5,750 bases of DNA from assembly GCA_017540915.1 (NCBI GenBank), contig JAFYAD010000127.1, forward strand, positions 1 through 5,750. The letters run 5' to 3'. Positions within the stretch are counted from its first letter, which is position 1. Every line of letters starts with the position of its first letter. The position numbers and the translations under genes are program-made. Positions 1 through 5,750 of this stretch are shown piece by piece. This DNA comes from Lachnospiraceae bacterium (lineage in GTDB: Bacteria > Bacillota_A > Clostridia > Lachnospirales > Lachnospiraceae). The notes beneath the pieces are model-generated. The model did no database searches. It saw only the letters and a program-made list of their open reading frames with translations, and was not told where the DNA came from.

Positions 1-383
1 AACAGCACCTGAAATATCAGCACCACCGATGCCGTAGGCACCATGAGCGGCGTCAGCATGCTGCTCCTGAAAAAGCTCTTGCCCGGGATCTTCTGGTCTA
101 ACAGCAGCGCCAGCAACAGTCCCAGAATAACTGCCATAGGAACGGCAAATACGGTAAACAAAAAAGTATTGTTTACCGCAGTCTGAAATGCCCTGTTGGT
201 CAAAACGGTCTTGTAATTTTCAAACCCTATAAATTCCTTCCGGATAGGATTATCCAGGAAGGAATAATATACCATGATAATATAGGGTATTACAAAAAAT
301 ACCAGCATCCCCGCAAGGCTCGGCACCAGAAAGAATGCCGGATGTGATTTAATTTTCTTGAGTATATTAGTAAATTTACGCAT
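1..383 (-). CDS. Carbohydrate ABC transporter permease, MalF/UgpA type (N-terminal part, cut by window edge)
   Basis: This is the first 127 residues of a membrane permease of a CUT1-family sugar importer; the 3' end lies beyond the left edge. The translation begins MRKFTNILKKIKSHPAFFLV. A basic N-terminus leads into a first membrane segment at about residues 17-42 that contains an IPYIIMVYYSF stretch. Next comes the family-typical F-x-G-F-E-N-Y-K motif (about residues 52-59), then a second segment at about 71-95 and a third starting near 112. The FENYK motif between helix 1 and the transmembrane domain is characteristic of MalF/UgpA/LacF-like subunits. The start at 383 is the first possible start after an in-frame stop 9 bases upstream. 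No clear Shine-Dalgarno sequence precedes it. The gap to the upstream lipoprotein stop is 18 bases, so translation may be coupled to that gene. The substrate is unknown; sugar or oligosaccharide is inferred from family and neighbour. Confidence 0.9.
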   Translation of the reverse strand, partial: MRKFTNILKKIKSHPAFFLVPSLAGMLVFFVIPYIIMVYYSFLDNPIRKEFIGFENYKTVLTNRAFQTAVNNTFLFTVFAVPMAVILGLLLALLLDQKIPGKSFFRSSMLTPLMVPTASVVLIFQVL

Positions 384-401
384 GTCGTTTTATGAATCGT
401 A

Positions 402-2819
402 CTATCTTGTCTCGCTGAGGTAAATATCCACCCTGCTCTGTACCACGGCAGCAACATCGGCAGCCGTCTTCTCGCCGCTGAAATATGCAGCAGCTTCTTC
501 TGAAATGATATTCATAATAGAGGTAGATACGGAATCCAGTACAGCGGTCGTATTATTTAACAGGGTACGCATTGTCTCGACCTCCTCATCGGTAGGTGTC
601 CTGAGCTCAACGCTGTAGGTGTCATAGCCTGCCTCGCCCCTGTTCTTCCAGTTCTTTGCACCGTCGAGGTATTTGTCAAGCTCACTGACCAGGATAGACC
701 CGTTATAATACTCGCTGTCTCCGTACATCGATTCGGTAGCCTCCGGGAGATACATGGTGCGCATGAAATCCCACATAAGCTCAGGCACCTTGCAGTTTGA
801 AGTAATGCCGGTCATGCCGTAGAATGCCATCATGGCTCCGTTGCCGTTGGATGTAGGATAACCGATATACGAGACATCCTCACCGCATATGGATGCCAGA
901 GACTGTCCCAGATTGAACTCAGGCAGCGAATCCGTATACAGAAGCTGCTTGCCGGTTTTGAAATCATCCATCTGATTGGTCTCTTCATTATATACGTATT
1001 CCTCGGGATATTTGGCTGCAAGTGCCAGAACATCCTGGAAATCCTGATTGTTGAAATTACATGTTCCGTTCTCGATATCTATGAATTCATCATAATTAAG
1101 GCTTATGAGAGTTCTCATGATGGTCGCACGGTCTGTATACGGAGTCATGACCAAGGCTCCGGTTTTTTCGTATGCATCCAGACAGTCTTTTGCTGTCCAT
1201 CCCTGTCTGTCGCCAACGACCGATTTTTTGCCTACAAGAGTTTCAACCCTGTAAGAGCTCGGCAGTGCCACAAATTTATCCTTGAAGGTAAAGGCGCTCA
1301 CAATACCGGGAATGATATTGTCTTTTTTGATGAGCTCATCCTTTTCCATATACGGGGTAAGATCCGTCAAAAGACCTTTATCGGCAAAGTCAAGCATCTG
1401 GCTGTAGCCCGGGAACGAAACCACGTCTATGCTGCTGTCGGTTGCACAGTCTGTAACAAAGGAATCCATAGCAGTCTGATAATCCGAGTTCTCATCAGAG
1501 AAATCAAAGTATTCTGTAATGGAGATCCTGTAATCAGAATGCTTTTTGTTAAATTCCAATGCTGCGTTCTGAAGCCTCTGATCAGCATAAAAACATACCA
1601 CATTCACGGGAGTGATCTTTGCGGCTTCTTCCTCGCTGATCTCCCTCAGTATTGCAAGATCAACTGAGCGGCCGGCGCCGTAGCTTTCAAGATATACACC
1701 GATCCCGCCGTCTGACAGCATGCCGAAATCACGGACATAGTAAGACATTATATTGCTGTCAAGCCATGTAAAGAATTTTTCCTTTTCTCCTGTATCCGTA
1801 TTTACCTTTGTGACATAGGAATCGCAGTTTACCAGATATTCATTTTCACCGAATACGCACAGATTGCCGATGTAGGACAATCCGTCTATCGTCTTTGTCT
1901 CGCCCTTGGTACGGTTTGCCGCGTCGATAGTGATGATCTCGCATGTTTCTCCCGAGCTGGTAACGGCAACGTCTCCGTTAGCGAGGGTCAGAAGCCTGTC
2001 GGTATATGTATCCAGCTCCACTTTTCCGGCAGCACTGCCGTCGCTGTTGTATATCTGGATGTAGTTTAGGTTGTCATCCCCGATCCATTCTCCTGTAAGG
2101 ACCAGAATGTTGCCATTCATATCTGTCTTCACATCCCTTATGTCAATATCAGCGCCGATATCTACGGTGTTTTTGAATACCTCATTGCCGGATGCGTCAT
2201 ATTTGACGAAGGTATCCTCCCTGATGTAATCATTTTCGTAGTCTGCAGTCATCATGGAATATATCTCAGCCATTGACTTGTCGCCATAGGAGGATTTCAG
2301 GTCATTATTCCAGGATTTTTCAGCTTCCTCGTAGCTTTCCGTGCCCCATTCCTCGTAGATGTATTTTATGATATCCTCTTCTGTGACGTCAGCATTTTTT
2401 TCGAGGATCTCATCCTTGATCCTGCTGATCCTGAAGAAAGCATACACATTTCCCTCAGTATCCGCACCCATTCCGGTTATACTGGTCTCGTCAGTGCCTT
2501 CTTTTTTCCATACGACACTGCTCTCCCCTGTCAGAAGGTTGACACGGCCTATAAGGGGAGTATCGTAATTGGCTCCGTAGGATGAATATACGATCTCATC
2601 TCCAACAAAAAATGCTCTGTTGATATCCGTAAATTCCTCGGGGAGCTTTTCAAGATATTCAGCTTTAAAATAATGTGCAGCCTTGTTGGACGCTACAACA
2701 GTACCTTCCTCGCCTTTCGCTCCGCTGGCAGTATTACCGCCGCCACCGCCACCGCATCCCGCCATGGACACAGCCAGCGCAACCGCCATCAGACCACTCA
2801 ACACTCTCTTGAATCTCAT
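402..2819 (-). CDS. Solute-binding lipoprotein with N-terminal beta-propeller-like domain (805 aa)
   Basis: This is probably the substrate-capturing lipoprotein of the sugar ABC importer encoded just downstream, anchored on the outer face of the membrane. Residues 1-21 form a lipoprotein signal peptide with lipobox SMAGC (lipidated Cys22), followed by six glycines and a flexible linker to about residue 60. Residues 63-398 show about six units of roughly 40-45 residues with recurring turns such as DTEGNVY, DMNGNILV, LANGDVAV and LSDGGIGV, which suggests a six-bladed propeller. A charged helical insertion (about 133-200) interrupts the second unit. Residues 403-805 resemble a family 1 extracellular solute-binding protein: VNVVCFYADQRLQNAALEFN at the domain start, the YIGYPTSNGNG motif near 651-661, KVPELMWDFMRTMY near 677-690, and a helical end. 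Typical binding proteins are about 400-550 residues, so this one is nearly doubled by the front domain. The start at 2819 has a strong ribosome binding site. The solute-binding assignment is firm; the propeller fold is inferred from pattern and the ligand is unknown. Confidence 0.88.
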   Translation of the reverse strand: MRFKRVLSGLMAVALAVSMAGCGGGGGGNTASGAKGEEGTVVASNKAAHYFKAEYLEKLPEEFTDINRAFFVGDEIVYSSYGANYDTPLIGRVNLLTGESSVVWKKEGTDETSITGMGADTEGNVYAFFRISRIKDEILEKNADVTEEDIIKYIYEEWGTESYEEAEKSWNNDLKSSYGDKSMAEIYSMMTADYENDYIREDTFVKYDASGNEVFKNTVDIGADIDIRDVKTDMNGNILVLTGEWIGDDNLNYIQIYNSDGSAAGKVELDTYTDRLLTLANGDVAVTSSGETCEIITIDAANRTKGETKTIDGLSYIGNLCVFGENEYLVNCDSYVTKVNTDTGEKEKFFTWLDSNIMSYYVRDFGMLSDGGIGVYLESYGAGRSVDLAILREISEEEAAKITPVNVVCFYADQRLQNAALEFNKKHSDYRISITEYFDFSDENSDYQTAMDSFVTDCATDSSIDVVSFPGYSQMLDFADKGLLTDLTPYMEKDELIKKDNIIPGIVSAFTFKDKFVALPSSYRVETLVGKKSVVGDRQGWTAKDCLDAYEKTGALVMTPYTDRATIMRTLISLNYDEFIDIENGTCNFNNQDFQDVLALAAKYPEEYVYNEETNQMDDFKTGKQLLYTDSLPEFNLGQSLASICGEDVSYIGYPTSNGNGAMMAFYGMTGITSNCKVPELMWDFMRTMYLPEATESMYGDSEYYNGSILVSELDKYLDGAKNWKNRGEAGYDTYSVELRTPTDEEVETMRTLLNNTTAVLDSVSTSIMNIISEEAAAYFSGEKTAADVAAVVQSRVDIYLSETR

Positions 2820-2828
2820 GATGTATTA

Positions 2829-2837
2829 TCTCCTTTT
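2829..2837 (-). promoter_or_regulatory. Ribosome binding site of the solute-binding lipoprotein gene
   Basis: On the minus strand AAAAGGAGA lies 9 bases before the ATG at 2819. It is a near-ideal Shine-Dalgarno sequence and fixes the start, placing the signal peptide and lipobox correctly at the N-terminus. Confidence 0.85.
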
Positions 2838-2848
2838 GTAATATGTAT

Positions 2849-2891
2849 TCAAACCCGGGCATGTTCGGGATAACATCTCTCCGGAGTTTGA
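2849..2891 (-). promoter_or_regulatory. Possible leader hairpin upstream of the lipoprotein ribosome binding site
   Basis: On the minus strand TCAAAC (2891-2886), a bulged T (2885) and CCGG (2884-2881) can pair with CCGG (2858-2855) and GTTTGA (2854-2849). This gives ten base pairs with one bulge and a 22-base loop. The structure ends 11 bases before the Shine-Dalgarno sequence and has no U-run after it, so it is not a standard intrinsic terminator. It could affect translation or mRNA stability, or be chance; no known riboswitch class was recognised. Confidence 0.3.
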
Positions 2892-2907
2892 TAGTTTCCC
2901 ACAACAT

Positions 2908-2926
2908 TGATAATATACCTTTATCA
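2908..2926. repeat. Inverted repeat TGATAA-N7-TTATCA
   Basis: A perfect 6-base inverted repeat with a 7-base spacer lies in the leader of the lipoprotein gene. Its size suits a dimeric regulator site, but the sequence is AT-rich and matches no operator I can name. Its left arm and spacer contain ATAAAGGT (2924-2917 on the minus strand), which also occurs at 2969-2962 within a second inverted repeat. Confidence 0.35.
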
Positions 2927-2949
2927 TTTGTAATAAAGCACGATTTTTC

Positions 2950-2966
2950 AAGGTTTTTTTGACCTT
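2950..2966. repeat. Inverted repeat AAGGT-N7-ACCTT just downstream of the candidate -10 box
   Basis: On the minus strand AAGGT (2966-2962) and ACCTT (2954-2950) flank a 7-base spacer, CAAAAAA. If the TATAAT at 2980-2975 is used, transcription would start near 2968 and this repeat would sit at the very start of the transcript, a position where a repressor could act. There is no U-run after the second arm on the minus strand, so it is not a terminator for the upstream gene. The binding role is inference. Confidence 0.35.
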
Positions 2967-2974
2967 TATTGTGC

Positions 2975-3003
2975 ATTATAGCTCTATTTCAGCATATTGA
3001 GAC
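2975..3003 (-). promoter_or_regulatory. Candidate sigma-A promoter for the sugar-importer genes
   Basis: A perfect -10 hexamer TATAAT is at 2980-2975 on the minus strand. At a 17-base spacing the -35 position (3003-2998) reads GTCTCA, only three of six consensus bases, so the promoter would be weak or activator-dependent. It would give a leader of about 150 bases. A second candidate lies further in: TTGAAA at 2951-2946 with AATGAT at 2928-2923, again 17 bases apart. Read-through from the upstream ABC-2 genes is also possible because no clear terminator separates the units. Confidence 0.4.
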
Positions 3004-3007
3004 ACTA

Positions 3008-4975
3008 TCAACCCCGAAAAGCCTTCTGTATGAGGTTCATGGTATTGGTGCAGTCTTCATTGATAAACAGACTTGCGCTCTTTATTGTATCCGTCCTGTC
3101 AGCATCCGGATCGGCGCTCCAGAACAGATTTGTGGGATTCGCAAAAGGTCCGTTCAATGATCTCAACTCAAGTTCTATCTGGTAACGATAAGCTTTATTG
3201 GAATCCGGATTTCTTGCATAGCTCACCTTCCCTGCGTCTATATCTGCCTGCAGTGCTTTGTAAAGCTCCTGCCTTAAGGATTTGTCTGCAGCGATACGGC
3301 TGATACCCTGGTAGAACATATAATCCATGTCCGAACCGGGAGATACATTGCTGTAATCTATGATGCCCTCTTCCTCCGAGTAGGTCCAGCCTCTCACTTC
3401 CGTGACCTCCATATTTGCATAGTTTTCCGAGAAGCAGTAGCATTTGTAGCATTCCGGATCATGAGACATATCCTCAATCATATGCGCCAGTGTATATGCT
3501 GCGGAATCCGGTTCATTTTCACTGTAATAATACCAGAGTCCTTTTGAGTATAGTTTACCTTTGTCGGTTCGGAATCTAATGTTGATGTCGACATACTCCA
3601 TATTCTCTATCTCATTAACCGACAGCCCCATGGACTTTTTCTTTTGGGCAGTAAGCGCATCATAGTTGTCTACGATAAACCTGTTAACATCCATAACCTT
3701 CTCCAGCATAACCTTGTTGTCTATGGTTGCTATAGGATATTCAGCTCTGAATCCTGCCATCACTATCTCCGATGTATCCCCGGGCATGTATTTTACGTCA
3801 CTGATAGCAGAAGCTCTGGCTCCAAACACCATGGTGCACACCAGCACGCAGCATATTGCGGCTTCTGCCATGATATTCTTTTTGAATACCCTGTAGCTTT
3901 TACGCACAAACATCTCTGCGATAAAATAACACATGATCACGAAGATCAGGGAAAACACCATATAGCTGATGTAATTCACTTCGTCTCCCGAAACATTCTC
4001 CAACAGGTATGCGGCAAACAAACCCAAAGAGCATCCTCCGAACAATCCCATGCAGAATCTGAACGCAGGCTTTGTCTGGCGTATAGTCAGAAAATCACCG
4101 CAAGTTTCATTGGCTCTGCATATATAGACCAGAAAAGCACCGGCTAAAAACACAATGCCCACAGCCGCATATATAAGAGCTGTTGAAACTCCCCTCACCT
4201 CTACCCTGGAAGTCACCATACCCATATCCATGACAGAATAATCATATATAGTCTCAAACCCTGTCTGATCCAACAGATAAACAATCGGGCTGAATACGTT
4301 GACAAACTCAGGATCCGTAACCTGACTCATCATAAGATCATACGACACCACAGTTCTCACCATGTACCAAAGCAGGATCCCCAACTCATACACAAAATTG
4401 AATGCCATGTAAAAAAACGTCACAACCCATGCCTGCCCCGTGAACATGGCTACAAAAACCGCAAAAGCAACAAAGAATATCGCATACATCATCTCGAACA
4501 TCAGCCAAAGAGCAAAAAAGCCCAAAACCCCGGGAACCCCACATATTACACATAACGCTGATGTAAGGATAAAAGCAACCACCTGCGGTATCCACAATAT
4601 CAGAAGTGCACTGAGCGCATTTGTGCTGAACAGTTCAGCCTTGGTCACAGGAAACGAATGCATCATATTGGACGATCTTGCATTATACAGATATCCAAAA
4701 ACACATGTTACTGCGATAACTGCCACGATTGCCACGGATATAGGCTCTGTCATTGATGACATCATCTGCTTGATATTCTCACTCAGCGACATAAACTGAC
4801 CGTGAACTACAGCCCCTTTATTATATCTGTGAAACGATGATATGATACCGGCAGTCCTTACCAGAATGAATACTGTAAGATATATCATATACATGGTCAG
4901 TACCGGCCAGAATGCCTTTACATTATGCTTCAGAATTGCTTTATTTATACTAAAAGAGTATTTCTTTGACTGCAT
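3008..4975 (-). CDS. ABC-2 type transporter permease with large extracytoplasmic C-terminal domain (655 aa)
   Basis: This is the membrane subunit partner of the ATPase encoded immediately upstream. About nine hydrophobic segments are visible, near residues 23-45, 79-97, 118-146, 150-178, 182-208, 264-286, 305-326, 336-356 and 368-388. The cytoplasmic loop after segment 2 contains NARSSNMMHSFPVTKAELF, the pattern ABC-2 permeases use to contact their ATPase. Basic residues at 358-366 (VRKSYRVFKK) before the last segment place the final 267 residues outside the membrane. That domain (389-655) is soluble, mixed alpha/beta in appearance, and contains a CxxCxC motif at 509-514. It may correspond to the DUF6449-type domain on some Firmicutes ABC-2 permeases, but this is from memory and uncertain. 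The start at 4975 (MQSKKYSF) is chosen over an in-frame ATG at 5014 because GGGAGGAGA lies 6 bases upstream of it. The substrate is unknown. Confidence 0.85.
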   Translation of the reverse strand: MQSKKYSFSINKAILKHNVKAFWPVLTMYMIYLTVFILVRTAGIISSFHRYNKGAVVHGQFMSLSENIKQMMSSMTEPISVAIVAVIAVTCVFGYLYNARSSNMMHSFPVTKAELFSTNALSALLILWIPQVVAFILTSALCVICGVPGVLGFFALWLMFEMMYAIFFVAFAVFVAMFTGQAWVVTFFYMAFNFVYELGILLWYMVRTVVSYDLMMSQVTDPEFVNVFSPIVYLLDQTGFETIYDYSVMDMGMVTSRVEVRGVSTALIYAAVGIVFLAGAFLVYICRANETCGDFLTIRQTKPAFRFCMGLFGGCSLGLFAAYLLENVSGDEVNYISYMVFSLIFVIMCYFIAEMFVRKSYRVFKKNIMAEAAICCVLVCTMVFGARASAISDVKYMPGDTSEIVMAGFRAEYPIATIDNKVMLEKVMDVNRFIVDNYDALTAQKKKSMGLSVNEIENMEYVDINIRFRTDKGKLYSKGLWYYYSENEPDSAAYTLAHMIEDMSHDPECYKCYCFSENYANMEVTEVRGWTYSEEEGIIDYSNVSPGSDMDYMFYQGISRIAADKSLRQELYKALQADIDAGKVSYARNPDSNKAYRYQIELELRSLNGPFANPTNLFWSADPDADRTDTIKSASLFINEDCTNTMNLIQKAFRG

Positions 4976-5750
4976 AGTCTTCTCCTCCCATCTCATATAT
5001 GAATATCTCCTCAAGTGTCAGCGGCAGCAGATCCATGAGCACGGGATTTAACGGTGCCATGAGCCTTTCAATCTCATCCTTATCACCCTTGATGATAAGA
5101 GTTTTCACCTTTCCGATCTCCTGACTGTGGAGAATATTCAGACCCTCCGGCATCACCTGTATGTCCTGTTCAAACGCAACCTGCAGCTTCACTATAGAAC
5201 CCTGCAGATCCGAAAGGCTTCTCTCCAGCACAAGATTTCCTTTGTCCATGATACCAACATGATCACAGACATCCTCGAGTTCCCTCAGATTATGGCTGGA
5301 TACCAGCACCGTCGTGCCATGCTCTGCCACATCACTCATGATAAGGCTCCATACCTGGCGTCTCATCACAGGATCCAGACCATCCACCGGCTCATCCAGC
5401 ACCAGGAAATCCGCTCTGATACACAAGGTCAGCCAGAACAGTGCCTGTTTCTGCATACCCTTTGACATTGAACGTATATTCTTCTTAGTGCTGACTGCCG
5501 GAAAACATTCCTTGAGTTTTTCAAACAAACCCTCATCAAAGCCGGGATACATGTCCTTATAGAATTTCTTCATGTCCAGAATATTGGACTGTGCAAAATA
5601 GAACACGTCATCCGGTATGTACCCGATCCTGCGCTTGCTGTCCGGATTTTCATAAACGAGGCTTTTCTCCATCAGTATCTCTCCGGAATCGGGTTTGTAC
5701 ACTCCCGTAATATGTCTTATGATCGTGGATTTTCCTGCTCCGTTAGGACC
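4950..5750 (-). CDS. ABC transporter ATP-binding protein, YtrB-like (N-terminus cut by window edge)
   Basis: This is the ATPase subunit that energises the ABC-2 permease encoded downstream. The 266 visible residues begin inside Walker A (GPNGAGKST, visible residues 1-9); the missing N-terminus is probably about 30-40 residues. Further motifs in order are RIGYIPDDVFYF in the Q-loop region (about 41-52), signature MSKGMQKQ (95-102), Walker B FLVLDEP (115-121) with the catalytic Glu, D-loop GLDP (124-127), and switch His153 in VSSHNLRELEDVCDH. A C-terminal extension of about 100 residues follows, as in many ATPases of this group. The reading frame stays open to the window edge, so the internal GTG at 5702 is not the start. 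Its last 26 bases overlap the permease gene in another frame. The signature and Q-loop forms match GntR-associated, YtrB-like exporters, so a GntR regulator may lie upstream outside the window. The substrate is unknown. Confidence 0.93.
   Translation of the reverse strand, partial: GPNGAGKSTIIRHITGVYKPDSGEILMEKSLVYENPDSKRRIGYIPDDVFYFAQSNILDMKKFYKDMYPGFDEGLFEKLKECFPAVSTKKNIRSMSKGMQKQALFWLTLCIRADFLVLDEPVDGLDPVMRRQVWSLIMSDVAEHGTTVLVSSHNLRELEDVCDHVGIMDKGNLVLERSLSDLQGSIVKLQVAFEQDIQVMPEGLNILHSQEIGKVKTLIIKGDKDEIERLMAPLNPVLMDLLPLTLEEIFIYEMGGEDYAVKEILF
4981..4989 (-). promoter_or_regulatory. Ribosome binding site of the ABC-2 permease, inside the ATPase gene
   Basis: GGGAGGAGA on the minus strand lies 5 bases before the ATG at 4975 and within the last codons of the ATPase gene, where it encodes the GGE of MGGEDYAV. 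It decides the permease start, shortening the longest open frame by 13 residues, and implies translational coupling of the two subunits. Confidence 0.85.

Noticed and set aside
2733..2756. GC-rich run encoding six glycines after the lipidated cysteine, as a possible repeat element or slippage site
   Set aside because: Mixed GGT/GGC codons and its place right after the lipobox fit the usual flexible linker of lipoproteins; the frame is intact on both sides.
2950..2966. Intrinsic terminator between the permease and lipoprotein genes
   Set aside because: The only nearby inverted repeat has a short 5-pair stem with an A-rich loop and no U-run after it on the transcribed minus strand.
2734..2976. 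Possible small upstream gene of up to 80 codons on the minus strand overlapping the lipoprotein start
   Set aside because: Its first ATG overlaps the candidate -10 box, so it would not be in the transcript from that promoter. The internal ATG at 2907 has only a weak AAAGG upstream, and the frame runs into the Gly-rich lipoprotein codons, giving a low-complexity end. A leader peptide cannot be ruled out but is not supported.
3644..4147. Open frame of 167 codons on the plus strand inside the permease gene
   Set aside because: It is fully antisense to a gene with clear membrane segments and a good start signal. Its product is rich in His, Ser and Gln without a recognisable domain, typical of a shadow frame.
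4440..4799. Open frame of 119 codons on the plus strand antisense to the permease
   Set aside because: It mirrors the hydrophobic-segment codons of the permease and shows no independent start signal or family resemblance.
4950..5750. ATPase signature MSKGM instead of LSGGQ and no obvious Gln in the Q-loop
   Set aside because: S-K-G-M forms of the signature and a YIPDD/YLPE-like Q-loop region are common in ABC-2 exporter ATPases of the YtrB type. With Walker A, Walker B and the switch His intact, this is no sign of inactivity.

Overview
This window looks like ordinary chromosomal DNA of a Gram-positive anaerobe, most probably a Clostridia/Lachnospiraceae-type gut or rumen bacterium. The evidence is the moderate GC content, strong AGGAG-type ribosome binding sites, a lipoprotein signal ending in MAGC followed by a glycine run, and the pairing of a YtrB-like ATPase with an ABC-2 permease that carries a large C-terminal domain. 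The genus cannot be fixed from the sequence. No rRNA, tRNA, CRISPR array, insertion sequence or phage gene was seen.

All four genes are on the minus strand, so transcription runs from high to low coordinates. From right to left: (1) positions 5750-4950, the 3' part of an ABC transporter ATPase cut by the window edge inside its Walker A motif; (2) 4975-3008, an ABC-2 type permease overlapping the ATPase gene by 26 bases, with nine predicted membrane segments and a roughly 267-residue extracytoplasmic C-terminal domain; (3) 3007-2820, a 188-base intergenic region with a possible promoter, two short inverted repeats, a possible leader hairpin and a strong ribosome binding site; (4) 2819-402, an 805-residue lipoprotein that appears to join an N-terminal beta-propeller-like region to a C-terminal family 1 extracellular solute-binding domain; (5) 383-1, the N-terminal 127 residues of a MalF/UgpA-type carbohydrate ABC permease, cut by the left edge.

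There are two functional units. The ATPase and ABC-2 permease form a translationally coupled pair, likely an exporter or envelope-stress type transporter of the YtrBC kind; a GntR-family regulator often lies upstream of such pairs, which would be outside this window. The lipoprotein and MalF-like permease form the start of a CUT1-type sugar importer whose second permease would be expected beyond the left edge. The most unusual items are the propeller/solute-binding fusion, the ABC-2 permease ectodomain with its CxxCxC motif, and the repeat-rich leader between the two units. None of these amounts to a clearly new system on sequence alone.
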